A DNA stretch of 64,000 nt, taken from NCBI RefSeq assembly GCF_014217565.1, contig NZ_CP043661.1:7626001-7690000 (forward strand), in the 5' to 3' direction. The translations under genes were made by a program, and so were the position numbers. A model generated the notes under the pieces. It worked only from the letters and a program-made list of their open reading frames with translations, searched no databases and had not been told where the DNA came from. Shown here piece by piece: positions 1 through 8,743 of this stretch. Source of the stretch: Kribbella qitaiheensis (GTDB lineage: Bacteria > Actinomycetota > Actinomycetes > Propionibacteriales > Kribbellaceae). Every line of letters starts with the position of its first letter. Within the stretch, counting starts at the first letter, position 1.

Positions 1-70
1 GTACGGCGATATCGGGCGCGCCCAGGACCACCTTCGCCAGCCTGGCCGGCACGCTCTCGATCCCCCTCAT
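1..70 (-). CDS. 5' end of an unidentified divergent gene (partial)
   Basis: A minus-strand frame opens with ATG at position 70 and runs off the window after 23 codons (begins MRGIESVPARL). A TATAGT hexamer on the minus strand sits about 8 bases before the ATG, so the transcript could be leaderless. It diverges from the DUF3068 gene at 182. Too little protein is present to name a family. The G/C-ending codons support coding, but this is a weak call. Confidence 0.4.
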   Translation of the reverse strand, partial: MRGIESVPARLAKVVLGAPDIAV

Positions 71-181
71 GGAGCCGGACTATATGACAGTTCGGCCACT
101 GCTGGTTTTTGTCGCTCCCGGTCTCTGTTCAAGGTGCCTACTCGCTGGTAGCGTCCCGCGGACAGACCGGGAGGGGTTGTT

Positions 182-1276
182 GTGGGGAATCGCAGTCGTG
201 CTCTGGTGATCGCACTGGGCATCTTCTTCATCGGCATTGCGGCTTTGTCCAAGTTCTACGCGTATCCGACGCTTTCGGTAGCACCCGCCGACCAGGTCGC
301 GCACACCCTGTCGACCGGACCGGGCGCGACCATCTTCAGCGTGCAGGACCTGGCCGAGAAGCCGGGAGTCGACCTGTGGGCGAAGCGCACGGTCCGGGGG
401 GACGTGGCGGCTGCCGACAAGATCAGCAAGGCACTGAACCGCAAGGTCGTCGTCTTCGACACCGCCGTGGTGACCGACGACGAGAAGGACTACGTCTTTC
501 CGGACGACGCGACGCAGACCGACAAGCTGCCGCTGAGCTTCGTCCAGGAGCGGGTCGTGCTGGACGCGCACACCGGTGAGTCGGTGCGCTGGAACCCGGC
601 CGACCCGGGCGACAACAGCGGTGAGTACATCAGCAACTCGCTGAAGACGGAGGACCGGCTGAAGCCGGATCAGAAGAGCGAGTTCTTCAAGGGCCACGAC
701 GGTCTGGTGCTGAAGTTCCCGTTCGGCACCGAGAAGAAGACGTACCGGTTCTGGGACACGACCACGCGCAAGGCGTATCCGATCCAGTACAAGAAGGAGA
801 CGAAGCTGGACGGCCTGTCCGTCTACGTCTTCGAGCAGCAGGTGCCGAAACAGGACCTGCCGCAGGCGAAGCCGCTCGAGGTGCCGGGCAAGCTCGTCGG
901 CGAGCTGGGCAAGGACTCGGTCGTGGTGCAGCGCACCTACCAGAACACCCGGACCTTGTGGATCGAGCCGATCACCGGCGCGATCATCAAGGGCCAGGAG
1001 GAGCAGCTGGCCACCTTCGCCTACAACGGCGAGGACAAGGTCACCGCGACCAAGGTGCTGATCCACTACGACGACGACACCGTGAAGAAGAACGTTCAGG
1101 GTGGCAAGGGCGCGGAGTCCAAGGAGGGCGGCTACAAGTCGAAGGCCGCCCAGCTGCACCTGATCGGCTTCTGGGTTCCGCTGCTGTCGCTGATCATCGG
1201 ACTGCTGCTGATCGGGCTCGTCGTCTTCCTGCAGTTGCGGCCGCGGTCGGGTGCTGCCCGGCCCGAGGAGTCCTAG
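182..1276 (+). CDS. DUF3068 (PorA-family) membrane-anchored protein
   Basis: A 364-residue protein with an N-terminal membrane segment (about residues 6-25, ALVIALGIFFIGIAALSKF), a long extracytoplasmic domain, and a second hydrophobic helix near 325-350 followed by a short Arg-rich tail. This two-helix layout, with a conserved start close to the membrane and a region near 255-275 like TLWIEPITGAII, is typical of actinobacterial DUF3068 proteins. The family has no settled enzymatic role; members are envelope proteins. The GTG start follows a GGGAGGGG ribosome site. It converges on the methyltransferase gene and overlaps it by 4 bases. Confidence 0.8.
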   Translation: MGNRSRALVIALGIFFIGIAALSKFYAYPTLSVAPADQVAHTLSTGPGATIFSVQDLAEKPGVDLWAKRTVRGDVAAADKISKALNRKVVVFDTAVVTDDEKDYVFPDDATQTDKLPLSFVQERVVLDAHTGESVRWNPADPGDNSGEYISNSLKTEDRLKPDQKSEFFKGHDGLVLKFPFGTEKKTYRFWDTTTRKAYPIQYKKETKLDGLSVYVFEQQVPKQDLPQAKPLEVPGKLVGELGKDSVVVQRTYQNTRTLWIEPITGAIIKGQEEQLATFAYNGEDKVTATKVLIHYDDDTVKKNVQGGKGAESKEGGYKSKAAQLHLIGFWVPLLSLIIGLLLIGLVVFLQLRPRSGAARPEES

Positions 1277-2079
1277 TACGGTTTGTGGGCCGACCAGATC
1301 GCGGTACCGGGAATGAGCCGGCCGCGTTCTGGTCCCCAGCCGCCCCAGACCTGCTCGTGGCCGGCCGGCCATTCCGGTTCGAGCAGGTCGTCGACGACGA
1401 GGCCGGCTCCTGTCATCGCGCGGATCCAGTCGCCGGTGGTGCGGTGGTGCTCGGCGTAGATCGCAGTACCGGCTTCGTCCACCTCGACGTACGGGGTGCG
1501 GTCGAAGTACGACAGGGTGATCCACAAGCCGGCCGGGGTCGGGTCGTCGGGCATGCTCCAGCGGATCGGGTGCGTGACGGAGTACACGAGCAGGCCGCCG
1601 GGTTTCAGGACTCTGGCGATCTCGGTGAGTGCCGCTTCCGCGTCGGCGACGAACGGCAATGCGCCGAAGGCCGAGCAGACGATGTCGAAGGTGCCATCGG
1701 CGAAGGGGATCCGTACCGCGTCCGCGGCGACAGTCCGTACTGCGGTGTGCGTCCGCTCGTCGAGTTGTCTTGCGACCCGGAGCTGCTCTATGGAGATGTC
1801 GAAGGCGTAGACGTCGGCGCCCTGGTTGGCCAGCCAGCGTGAACACTGGGCCGCGCCGGACCCGACCTCGAGAATCCTCCGGCCGGCCACTGGTCCGAGC
1901 AGTTGGGCCTGCTCTTCGTCGACTCCCTCGGGGCACCAGATGAACCGGTCGTCGCCGAGGAACTCGCCGTGCTCGGCCAGGTACTCGTCCGCCGCGCTGT
2001 CCCAGTACGTCCGGCTCGCCCGCGAAGTCTCCGCCTCGCTCAACCCGACCCGTTGCGGCGCCACCACTTCGTAATCCAC
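1273..2079 (-). CDS. class I SAM-dependent methyltransferase
   Basis: A 268-residue cytoplasmic methyltransferase. Motif I is visible as ILEVGSGAAQCSRWL near residues 67-81. An acidic residue for the SAM ribose follows in VYAFDIS, and motif IV-like residues are seen in FDIVCSAFGALPF, then LKPGGLLVYSV. This is the Methyltransf_11/25 fold. The substrate cannot be read from the sequence; such proteins methylate small molecules. The 3' end overlaps the DUF3068 gene on the other strand by 4 bases. The TetR-SRPBCC pair lies 10 bases upstream on the same strand and may be co-transcribed. Confidence 0.8.
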   Translation of the reverse strand: MDYEVVAPQRVGLSEAETSRASRTYWDSAADEYLAEHGEFLGDDRFIWCPEGVDEEQAQLLGPVAGRRILEVGSGAAQCSRWLANQGADVYAFDISIEQLRVARQLDERTHTAVRTVAADAVRIPFADGTFDIVCSAFGALPFVADAEAALTEIARVLKPGGLLVYSVTHPIRWSMPDDPTPAGLWITLSYFDRTPYVEVDEAGTAIYAEHHRTTGDWIRAMTGAGLVVDDLLEPEWPAGHEQVWGGWGPERGRLIPGTAIWSAHKPY

Positions 2080-2089
2080 GCGGGCCAGC

Positions 2090-2671
2090 CTAGTGCTGAG
2101 CTGCTGCGGCGGCCCGAGTGGCGAGGGCCTGGTTCATGGCGTCGAACTGAGGCTTGATCTTACTGCTGAGCCAGCCGGCCATCACCGGGACGGCGACGCC
2201 GCGGAAGGTCTCCTGCTGGATCAATCGTGCCCGTCCGCCGGGGAGTGGCTCGATCCGGAACGAGTGCTCGCCGTCGAAGATCCCGCCGAAGCCGACCTTG
2301 CCGATCCAGCGCAGTTCCCGGCCCGGGTCGACCTTCAGCAGCTCGGGGGTGAAGGTCGTCTCCTGGCCGGTGGTGTCGCGCAGGACGTTCGTGATGGTGC
2401 CGCCCGCCTCGAGGTCGCCGGTCGAGGAGACGATGAACGGATTCCAGCTGGGGTAGGCCTCGCGGTCGGTGAGCACCTTCCAGACCTGGTCGGGAGTCGC
2501 GTCCACCTCGAGCTGGCTGCGCAGGACGGTCGGGTGCGCGATCGAGAAGACGCAGTACCCGGCTAGCAGCACCACGAAGGTGGCGAGCGCGGTGAGCAGG
2601 CGACGGCGTACCGGGCTCATCTTCTTGGCGGCCTTTGGTTGCTTGGTGGGCTGCGTCGAGGTGGTGGTCAT
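2090..2671 (-). CDS. membrane-anchored SRPBCC (polyketide cyclase-like) protein
   Basis: A 193-residue protein: a basic N-terminus (KAAKKMSPVRRR), one membrane segment at about residues 27-47, then a START/SRPBCC fold starting at SQLEVDATPDQVWKVLTD with the usual SWNPFI and GGRARLIQQETF strands. SRPBCC domains bind hydrophobic ligands; no ligand can be deduced. Its start overlaps the end of the TetR gene by 4 bases (ATGA), so the two are translationally coupled and the TetR protein is its probable regulator. Confidence 0.75.
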   Translation of the reverse strand: MTTTSTQPTKQPKAAKKMSPVRRRLLTALATFVVLLAGYCVFSIAHPTVLRSQLEVDATPDQVWKVLTDREAYPSWNPFIVSSTGDLEAGGTITNVLRDTTGQETTFTPELLKVDPGRELRWIGKVGFGGIFDGEHSFRIEPLPGGRARLIQQETFRGVAVPVMAGWLSSKIKPQFDAMNQALATRAAAAAQH

Positions 2672-3234
2672 GATGGCTCCTCACCGAGGACGCTGCTGAT
2701 GAGCATCCTCGCGTAGTCGGGGGACAGCGGCTCGCCGGTGACGAGCAGGCGGTAGTACAGGGGGCCGACCAGTTGGTCGACGAGGACGGCGGGGGAGACG
2801 TGGTCGAGCACCGTCCCGGCCTCTTGGGCTTTGGCGACGACGGCGGTCACCGAGCGGTGGCGCTCGGCCCAGAGGGCGCGAACGCTTTCGCCGACCCGTG
2901 GTTCGCGGGCGGCCGCTGCCGCGAGATCCGCGATCAGGCTTGTCGGTGTCGCGGTGAGGTTGGCGGCGATCGCGGTGACGAGCTCGGTCAGGTCGCGGCG
3001 CGGATCGTCGCTGGGCTCGAAGGGCACATCCTCGCGGAGACCGGCGATCAGCGCGACGACCAGTTCGGCTTTGGAGGCCCAGCGCCGGTACAGCGTCGTC
3101 TTCGCGACCCCGGCCTGCTCTGCGACGCGGTCGATCGACAACGCGTCGTACCCACCGCGCCGCATCTCCGCTGCCGCTGCCGCCAGCACCCTGCCTTCGA
3201 TGCCCGCATCCCTCGGCCTACCTCGCCCGACCAT
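2668..3234 (-). CDS. TetR/AcrR family transcriptional regulator
   Basis: A 188-residue repressor. The N-terminal helix-turn-helix is clear at about residues 30-52 (LSIDRVAEQAGVAKTTLYRRW). The C-terminal half is the ligand-binding and dimer domain (TetR_C, with a DQLVGPLYYRLLV helix). It heads a coupled pair with the SRPBCC gene and diverges from a phosphotransferase gene at 3348. The 113-base divergent region contains AT-richer sequence, where it probably binds, but I see no clean palindrome. Confidence 0.85.
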   Translation of the reverse strand: MVGRGRPRDAGIEGRVLAAAAAEMRRGGYDALSIDRVAEQAGVAKTTLYRRWASKAELVVALIAGLREDVPFEPSDDPRRDLTELVTAIAANLTATPTSLIADLAAAAAREPRVGESVRALWAERHRSVTAVVAKAQEAGTVLDHVSPAVLVDQLVGPLYYRLLVTGEPLSPDYARMLISSVLGEEPS

Positions 3235-3347
3235 CCCGCCCCCTTTCCGCTACCCCGGTGTCGTAAACGAACCTAACACCCTTTCCGAAACTGCGGTAGC
3301 GAAAGAGATTCTCGTAGGTTGTCGAGGCGGACTGGCAGGATCGCCTG

Positions 3348-4253
3348 GTGGATGGATTTGAGGCGATTGCTGCCAGCGCTGTGCCGTTGACGGGTGGATA
3401 CGGCGGTGAGACGTACGCCGTGAGCGCCGCCGGGGAAGATGCCGTACTGCGGTTGTACGTGCGCCATCCCGAGCGGGCCGCCGTGGATGTCTCGTTGATG
3501 AGACTCGTCCGTGGACTGCTGCCGGTGCCGCGGGTGCTCGACGCGAAGCCGGAGGTGTCGGAGGAGGGGCCTCCTTATGTACTGACCGAGCGGCTGCCCG
3601 GGGTGAACCTGGAGAAGTATCTGGAGACCGCGGGAGAGGCGCAGCGGCAGCGGGTGGGGGAGCAGCTCGGGGAGCTGCTGGTGCGGCTGAGCGGGATGCC
3701 GTTCCTGGTGTTCGGGGAGTTCACCGGGCAGGAGCTGACGATCTCGCCGTTCGGCGCGGGCGGGCTGACCGAGTGGTTCGGGCAGTACGTCGAAGATCTG
3801 GGACTGACCCGCGACCAGGTCGATGCGATGCGCGCCGTCATGGACAGCGCGGAGGATCTTGCCGCGACCGGGGTGGACCGGGTCTGTCTCGTGCACAGCG
3901 ACTTCAATCCGAAGAATCTGCTGGTCGACCCGGCCACGGCCGAGATCACCGGGCTGATCGACTGGGAGTTCGCGCACGCGGGCTCGCCGTACACGGATCT
4001 GGGGAACCTGCTGCGGTTCTGCGACGATCCGGTGCTCGGCGGGGCGGTGCTGAGCGTCGTACGGGCTGCTGGTCCGGAGCTCGGCGACCAGTTGGTGGAG
4101 CGTGGCCGGGCGGCCGATCTGTGGGCGCTGATCGACCTGGCGAGCCGGCCGGCGGCCAATCCGGTGGCGGCCGCGGCGCACGCCCTGATCACCCGGATCG
4201 CCGACACGGGCGACCTCGCGGGCGGCCGGATTCGCTGGGACGTCGTACATTGA
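3348..4253 (+). CDS. aminoglycoside phosphotransferase-family protein
   Basis: A 301-residue kinase-fold phosphotransferase (APH family). The Brenner-type catalytic loop is VHSDFNPKNLLVD near residues 182-194, and the metal-binding motif is LIDWEFAHAG near 204. The N-terminal nucleotide lobe is short (LTGGYGGETYAV). Such proteins phosphorylate small hydroxyl substrates such as choline, homoserine or antibiotics. Nothing here fixes the substrate, and resistance should not be assumed. The GTG start has a weak ribosome site. It is divergent from the TetR gene. Confidence 0.75.
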   Translation: MDGFEAIAASAVPLTGGYGGETYAVSAAGEDAVLRLYVRHPERAAVDVSLMRLVRGLLPVPRVLDAKPEVSEEGPPYVLTERLPGVNLEKYLETAGEAQRQRVGEQLGELLVRLSGMPFLVFGEFTGQELTISPFGAGGLTEWFGQYVEDLGLTRDQVDAMRAVMDSAEDLAATGVDRVCLVHSDFNPKNLLVDPATAEITGLIDWEFAHAGSPYTDLGNLLRFCDDPVLGGAVLSVVRAAGPELGDQLVERGRAADLWALIDLASRPAANPVAAAAHALITRIADTGDLAGGRIRWDVVH

Positions 4254-4321
4254 GATCAGGTGTTATCGAGTGGCACGTCGGGCGACCTCGGCGGGCAGCC
4301 GGTGCGGCCGGGTGCCCCGGG

Positions 4322-4351
4322 TTGCCCTGCCCGAGTCAATAGCCGTATTCT
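4322..4351 (+). promoter_or_regulatory. candidate sigma-70-type promoter of rpsA
   Basis: TTGCCC, an 18-base spacer and TATTCT lie in the 251-base gap before rpsA. The start would fall near 4358, leaving a leader of about 145 bases. This is the best -35/-10 pair I find in the gap, by eye only. Confidence 0.3.
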
Positions 4352-4504
4352 GTGAGATGCGCTATGGGCCCGCGCGACCTCGGACGGAGCAGGCTCGTGC
4401 TCGCAGCAGTCGGCGGTTTTTCCTCCTAGGCAATCCTTCGGCGTGCGATCCAACAGCCCTTGCGCACCCGTACGACACCATCAGCCCACGGAGCAACCCA
4501 CCAC

Positions 4505-5983
4505 ATGACGGCCAGCATCGAGGCACCTCTCGACCCCGCAGTACGCACCACCCCGCAGGTAGCGGTCAATGACATCGGGTCGGAGGAAGACTTCCTCGCG
4601 GCGATCGATCTGACCATCAAGTACTTCAACGACGGCGACATCGTTGAAGGGACCATCGTCAAGGTCGACCGGGACGAGGTTCTCCTCGACATCGGTTACA
4701 AGACCGAAGGCGTCATCCCCTCGCGCGAGCTGTCGATCAAGCACGACGTCGACCCCAACGAGGTCGTCAACGTGGGCGACCACGTCGAGGCGCTTGTTCT
4801 CCAGAAGGAGGACAAAGAAGGCCGTCTGATCCTGTCCAAGAAGCGCGCTCAGTACGAGAAGGCGTGGGGCACGATCGAGAAGATCAAGGAAGAGGACGGC
4901 GTCGTCACCGGCACCGTCATCGAGGTCGTCAAGGGTGGACTCATCCTGGACATCGGCCTCCGTGGCTTCCTGCCTGCCTCGCTGGTCGAGATGCGCCGGG
5001 TCCGCGACCTCCAGCCGTACGTCGGCCAGGAGATCGAGGCCAAGATCATCGAGCTCGACAAGAACCGCAACAACGTGGTTCTGTCGCGTCGCGCGTGGCT
5101 GGAGCAGACGCAGTCCGAGGTGCGGATGAACTTCCTCACCCAGCTGCAGAAGGGCCAGATCCGCAAGGGTGTCGTCTCCTCGATCGTCAACTTCGGTGCG
5201 TTCGTGGACCTCGGCGGCGTCGACGGTCTGGTGCACGTCTCGGAGCTGTCCTGGAAGCACATCGACCACCCGACCGAGGTGGTCGAGGTCGGCCAGGAGG
5301 TCACCGTCGAGGTGCTGGACGTCGACATGGAGCGCGAGCGCGTCTCGCTGTCCCTGAAGGCGACCCAGGAAGACCCGTGGCAGCAGTTCGCCCGGACCCA
5401 CCAGATGGGCCAGATCGTGCCCGGCAAGGTCACCAAGCTGGTTCCGTTCGGTGCGTTCGTCCGCGTGGAGGAGGGCATCGAGGGTCTGGTGCACATCTCC
5501 GAGCTCGCCGAGCGTCACGTCGAGATCCCGGAGCAGGTTGTCCAGGTCAACGACGACGTGATGGTCAAGATCATCGACATCGATCTCGAGCGTCGCCGGA
5601 TCTCGCTGTCCCTGAAGCAGGCCAACGAGGGTGTTGACCCCGTGTCGGACGACTTCGACCCCACGCTTTACGGCATGGCGGCGACGTACGACAAGGAAGG
5701 CAACTACATCTACCCGGACGGGTTCGACCCCGAGACGGGCGAGTGGCTCGAGGGCTTCGACAAGCAGCGCGAGGAGTGGGAGCGGCAGTACGCCGAGGCC
5801 CACACGCGCTGGGAAGCCCACAAGAAGCAGATCGAGGACGCCAAGACGGCGGACGTCGAAGCCGGCGAGGCCTCGACCTACTCCTCGACCGCCGAGCCGA
5901 AGGACGACGCTCCCGTCGAGGGCGCGCTGGCTTCCGACGAGGCACTGCAGGCGCTTCGCGAGAAGCTGACCGGCCAGGGCTGA
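4505..5983 (+). CDS. rpsA: 30S ribosomal protein S1
   Basis: A 492-residue S1 protein with four consecutive S1 (OB-fold) RNA-binding repeats, beginning near residues 36 (GDIVEGTIVKVDRDEVLLDIG), 122, 207 (GQIRKGVVSSIVNFGAFVDLG) and 292, followed by an acidic, low-complexity tail after about 380. Four repeats rather than six is normal for Actinobacteria. It binds mRNA leaders on the 30S subunit. I chose the ATG at 4505 because homologues begin with MTAS-like sequence; the frame stays open a further 45 bases upstream. A strong terminator follows 20 bases after the stop. Confidence 0.97.
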   Translation: MTASIEAPLDPAVRTTPQVAVNDIGSEEDFLAAIDLTIKYFNDGDIVEGTIVKVDRDEVLLDIGYKTEGVIPSRELSIKHDVDPNEVVNVGDHVEALVLQKEDKEGRLILSKKRAQYEKAWGTIEKIKEEDGVVTGTVIEVVKGGLILDIGLRGFLPASLVEMRRVRDLQPYVGQEIEAKIIELDKNRNNVVLSRRAWLEQTQSEVRMNFLTQLQKGQIRKGVVSSIVNFGAFVDLGGVDGLVHVSELSWKHIDHPTEVVEVGQEVTVEVLDVDMERERVSLSLKATQEDPWQQFARTHQMGQIVPGKVTKLVPFGAFVRVEEGIEGLVHISELAERHVEIPEQVVQVNDDVMVKIIDIDLERRRISLSLKQANEGVDPVSDDFDPTLYGMAATYDKEGNYIYPDGFDPETGEWLEGFDKQREEWERQYAEAHTRWEAHKKQIEDAKTADVEAGEASTYSSTAEPKDDAPVEGALASDEALQALREKLTGQG

Positions 5984-6002
5984 GTAACTCAGTAACACCA
6001 GC

Positions 6003-6038
6003 CGAGACCCCCGCACCCTTTTGGGTGCGGGGGTCTCG
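6003..6038 (+). terminator. rpsA terminator hairpin
   Basis: A perfect 16-bp inverted repeat (CGAGACCCCCGCACCC and its complement) around a TTTT loop, 20 bases after the rpsA stop. There is no run of U after the stem, as is usual for high-GC actinobacterial terminators. Confidence 0.85.
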
Positions 6039-6129
6039 CACGTATTAAGCCCCCGCTTCGCGGCCGAGCTGTCGGCGGGTGGGATTAGCCTGGCGGCGTT
6101 CTGGAATTGCAGTTTGCTGGGAGGGCATC

Positions 6130-6696
6130 GTGACGACGCTCGAGGATCGGCCGAATTCGGCTCTGCTTGTGATCGACGTGCAGAACGGCGTGGTGGGGGA
6201 GGCGTACGAGCGGGACAAGGTGGTCGGCAACATCAGTGCGCTGGTCGACAAGGCTCGGGCCGACGGGGTCGAGGTGGTCTGGATCCAGCACAGCAGCGAC
6301 GAGCTGACCCAGGGCAGCGAGAACTGGGAGTACGTGCCTGAGCTGGTACGACGTGAGCCGGAGCCGCTGGTGCACAAGACCTACGCGGACTCGTTCGAAG
6401 AGACCGACCTCGAGTCGGTGCTCGCGGAGCGCGGCATCGGCCGGCTGTTCGTGTCCGGTGCGCAGACCGACGAGTGCATCCGCTCGACGCTGCACGGAGC
6501 GATCGTCCGCGGCTACGACGCGACGCTGGTCGGCGACGCGCACACCACCGAGGACCTGACCGAGTACGGCGCACCGACGCCCGACAAGGTGATCGCCCAC
6601 ACCAACCTGTACTGGCAATACCACCGCGCCCCCGGCCGGACAGCAGGCACGGTCAACACCGCCGACATCAACTTCACCACCAGGCCCAACGCCTGA
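6130..6696 (+). CDS. isochorismatase-family cysteine hydrolase
   Basis: A 188-residue hydrolase with the family triad: Asp16 in LLVIDVQNG, Lys83 in VHKTYADSF and Cys116 in GAQTDECIR. Family members hydrolyse isochorismate, nicotinamide, N-carbamoyl amines or peroxyureido groups; the substrate is not decidable here. The GTG at 6130 is preferred over an upstream in-frame start because GGGAGG lies 6 bases before it and the family starts close to the first strand. It is monocistronic, between the rpsA terminator and convergent minus-strand genes. Confidence 0.85.
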   Translation: MTTLEDRPNSALLVIDVQNGVVGEAYERDKVVGNISALVDKARADGVEVVWIQHSSDELTQGSENWEYVPELVRREPEPLVHKTYADSFEETDLESVLAERGIGRLFVSGAQTDECIRSTLHGAIVRGYDATLVGDAHTTEDLTEYGAPTPDKVIAHTNLYWQYHRAPGRTAGTVNTADINFTTRPNA

Positions 6697-6757
6697 CTTC
6701 CAGCCAGGCACTACCTCGGGCCGAGTGCCGCCCGAGGTGGCGGGGGCTCCTGGGTGG

Positions 6758-7342
6758 CTAGTGGGGGAGGGTGTAGCTGCCTGATTCCGCGTGCCAGTTG
6801 GCGGGTGGGTCTTCGCCGGTGCGGCCGTCGACGGCTTCGCGGAGGAGGTCGGCGTGGCCGGTGTGGCGGCCGTATTCCTCTAGTTTGTCGAAGATGAGGC
6901 GGCGCAGGCTGGCGTGCCGGCCGTCCGGCCAGGAGATGTGGGCCGGTTGGTCGAGACCGCCGTTCGCCAAGGCCTCGGCTACCGACGCGCGGGCACGGTC
7001 GACGGCACCGTCATAGAGCGCGTAGAGCTCTTCCGGGGTGTCGTCGGCAGCCGAGGTGAACTCCCAGTCGTCGTCCTCGTTCCACGCGGTGGCGTCCCAG
7101 GGCGGACCGATCGGCTTCCCGCTCAGCTTGGTCGTGAACATGTAGTCCTCTTGTACGGCGAGGTGCTTGAGCAGCCCGCCGAGCGTCAGCGAGGAGACGC
7201 CGATCCGGGTCTGCAACGCAGCCGCGTCGAGGCCGTCGGCCTTCCAGCGGAAGGTCGTGCGCTGCCGTTCCAGCGCTCCGATCAGGTGCTCGACCTCGGT
7301 CCCGGCAGTCGGCGGTTCCCACGGGTATTCGTTAGTGGTCAT
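6758..7342 (-). CDS. DinB-family (DUF664) protein
   Basis: A 194-residue four-helix-bundle protein. Typical DinB features are RTTFRWKADGLDAAAL near the N-terminus, a first His in LLKHLAVQEDYMF, and two more in EEYGRHTGHADLLREA, giving the usual three-His metal site. The family includes DNA-damage-inducible proteins and thiol-dependent transferases; the role here is unknown. The ATG at 7342 is chosen although the frame stays open further upstream, because homologues begin at this point. It lies downstream of the SRPBCC-ArsR-SRPBCC operon with a 68-base gap. Confidence 0.8.
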   Translation of the reverse strand: MTTNEYPWEPPTAGTEVEHLIGALERQRTTFRWKADGLDAAALQTRIGVSSLTLGGLLKHLAVQEDYMFTTKLSGKPIGPPWDATAWNEDDDWEFTSAADDTPEELYALYDGAVDRARASVAEALANGGLDQPAHISWPDGRHASLRRLIFDKLEEYGRHTGHADLLREAVDGRTGEDPPANWHAESGSYTLPH

Positions 7343-7410
7343 GTCGCCACCGTAGAACGCGTTCCGGACGATCCGCTTCCGGAACCGAGAAGCGGATCCT
7401 CCGGGACGGC

Positions 7411-7854
7411 TCAGTGCCAGTCGCTGATCTGAACGTCCTTGGGGGAGGGGAAGCCGGCGCCGGTTTCGACCAGGGACTTCAGGCTCAGCAGGTAGGACGC
7501 CCACTTGGTGCTGCAGTGGTACATGAACTCCACCGGCTCTTTCCAGCCGAGGTGTTCGAAGAGGACGACCGTGTAGTCGCCGCTCTGCTTGAGGGTCCAG
7601 TTGACCTTCGTGCCGACCCACTCCTCGGGCCCCTCGACGACCTCCCAGCGCACCAGTTCGCCAGGCTGGAGTTCGAGGACCTTCATGCTGAAGCCGCCGG
7701 GCACGAACTGGAAGTCGATCACGCCGCCGACGTCGGCCTTGCCGGTGGTGTCGGTCGTCCACCAGCCCGCGAGACCGTCGATCGTGGTCAGAGCTTGGTA
7801 GACGCCGTCCGGGGAGGCGGTTTCGGTGGCGATGCGGTGCAGGATGTCTGACAT
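7411..7854 (-). CDS. SRPBCC domain protein (AHSA1-like), third gene of the ArsR operon
   Basis: A 147-residue START-like protein beginning with the usual HRIATETASPDGVYQAL strand and helix, then TIDGLAGWWT and the C-terminal helix KWASYLLSLKSLVETG. AHSA1-type SRPBCC proteins are commonly paired with small ArsR regulators in Actinobacteria. No ligand is known. It lies 32 bases downstream of the arsR-type gene and is the second SRPBCC gene of this operon. Confidence 0.8.
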   Translation of the reverse strand: MSDILHRIATETASPDGVYQALTTIDGLAGWWTTDTTGKADVGGVIDFQFVPGGFSMKVLELQPGELVRWEVVEGPEEWVGTKVNWTLKQSGDYTVVLFEHLGWKEPVEFMYHCSTKWASYLLSLKSLVETGAGFPSPKDVQISDWH

Positions 7855-7886
7855 CTCGGTACTTCTTTCTTTGAAGACTGAAGGTT

Positions 7887-8225
7887 TCAGTGCTCTTGGC
7901 TGCGCTGGATCGCCTCGGCGATCCGCTTGATGCGCCGCAGTCGGGCGTCCCAGGTGGCCCCGACTGTGGACAGCTGTGCCACAGCGCGAGCCAGTTGGGT
8001 GTCGTCGACCCGGTATCGCATCTCACGGCCGGCAGGCGTGACGTGGACCAGGCCGACCCGGTCCAGTACGCCGAGATGCTTCGCGACCGCCTGCCGCGTC
8101 ACCGGCAGTTGCTCGCTGAGACTGGTCGCGGTGCCTTCGCCCGCCGCGAGCAACAGGTCGAGCATCCGGCGCCGGGTCGGGTCTCCGATCGCGGACCAGA
8201 GGTCGTCGTCGATGGCGGTGCTCAT
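7887..8225 (-). CDS. ArsR-family winged-helix regulator
   Basis: A 112-residue ArsR-type repressor. It starts with IDDDLWSAIGDPTRRRMLDLL. The recognition helix region is TSLSEQLPVTRQAVAKHLGVL (about residues 36-56), followed by a wing with GREMRYRVD. It lacks the ELCVCD-type metal site, so it is more likely a non-metal member (SdpR-like). It overlaps the upstream SRPBCC gene by 4 bases. The two palindromes upstream of that gene are its likely operators. Confidence 0.85.
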   Translation of the reverse strand: MSTAIDDDLWSAIGDPTRRRMLDLLLAAGEGTATSLSEQLPVTRQAVAKHLGVLDRVGLVHVTPAGREMRYRVDDTQLARAVAQLSTVGATWDARLRRIKRIAEAIQRSQEH

Positions 8226-8683
8226 CGCGTCGACGCCAGCCGTGCGGCGTACTCGGCCAGGCGGGGGACGAAGATGTCCCAGCCTTCACCGTGCTCCCGG
8301 TACGCCTCCTCGAGCACAGCGATCTCCCAGCCCTTCTCGCGGAAGCCGGACTCGGTCAGCCGGAGCTTCGTCCCGTTGCCGGACGGGACGAGATCGATGG
8401 TCACCAGCAACGAGGTACCGGCGGTCGGAGCCACGTCGTAGACCCAGCTGAAGGAGAACCTGCGCGGCGGATCGGCCTCGACGACGGTGAAGGCCTCGAC
8501 GTGTGACCGCGGGTTCTCCTTGTCGCCCCAGGCGAGCTCACCGATCGCACCGGGGGTCGCCGACGTCAGTTCCGCTTCGTCGGCCCACCACTCCTGGATG
8601 TGCTCGGGGCTACTGACCACCTGGAAGACGATCTCCGGCGTGGCGTCGATGTGGATCTCGCGCTCGATGGTTCCGAACTCCAT
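8222..8683 (-). CDS. SRPBCC domain protein (AHSA1-like), first gene of the ArsR operon
   Basis: A 153-residue START-like protein (EREIHIDATPEIVFQVVSS at the start; GEGWDIFVPRLAEYAARL at the end). It opens an operon of SRPBCC, ArsR and SRPBCC genes, with ATGA coupling to the ArsR gene. Two palindromic elements lie 15 and 61 bases upstream of its ATG. Its function is unknown. Confidence 0.8.
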   Translation of the reverse strand: MEFGTIEREIHIDATPEIVFQVVSSPEHIQEWWADEAELTSATPGAIGELAWGDKENPRSHVEAFTVVEADPPRRFSFSWVYDVAPTAGTSLLVTIDLVPSGNGTKLRLTESGFREKGWEIAVLEEAYREHGEGWDIFVPRLAEYAARLASTR

Positions 8684-8697
8684 GGTCTCCCGCTTTC

Positions 8698-8714
8698 TGC
8701 AACGTTTGGTTGCA
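8698..8714. promoter_or_regulatory. operator-like palindrome 1 (TGCAAC-N5-GTTGCA)
   Basis: Inverted repeat TGCAAC/GTTGCA with a 5-base spacer, ending 15 bases before the start of the first SRPBCC gene. It shares the GTTGCA half-site with the second palindrome 30 bases further upstream. Likely bound by the ArsR protein encoded in the operon. Confidence 0.6.
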
Positions 8715-8743
8715 CATAACGTAGACCACGATCACCGAGTAGC

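Noticed and set aside
80..1936. Long minus-strand frame across the DUF3068 and methyltransferase genes
   Set aside because: Arg-rich shadow translation without any family features.
4481..6016. Long antisense frame over rpsA
   Set aside because: It mirrors the S1 repeats; it is a shadow typical of high-GC genes.
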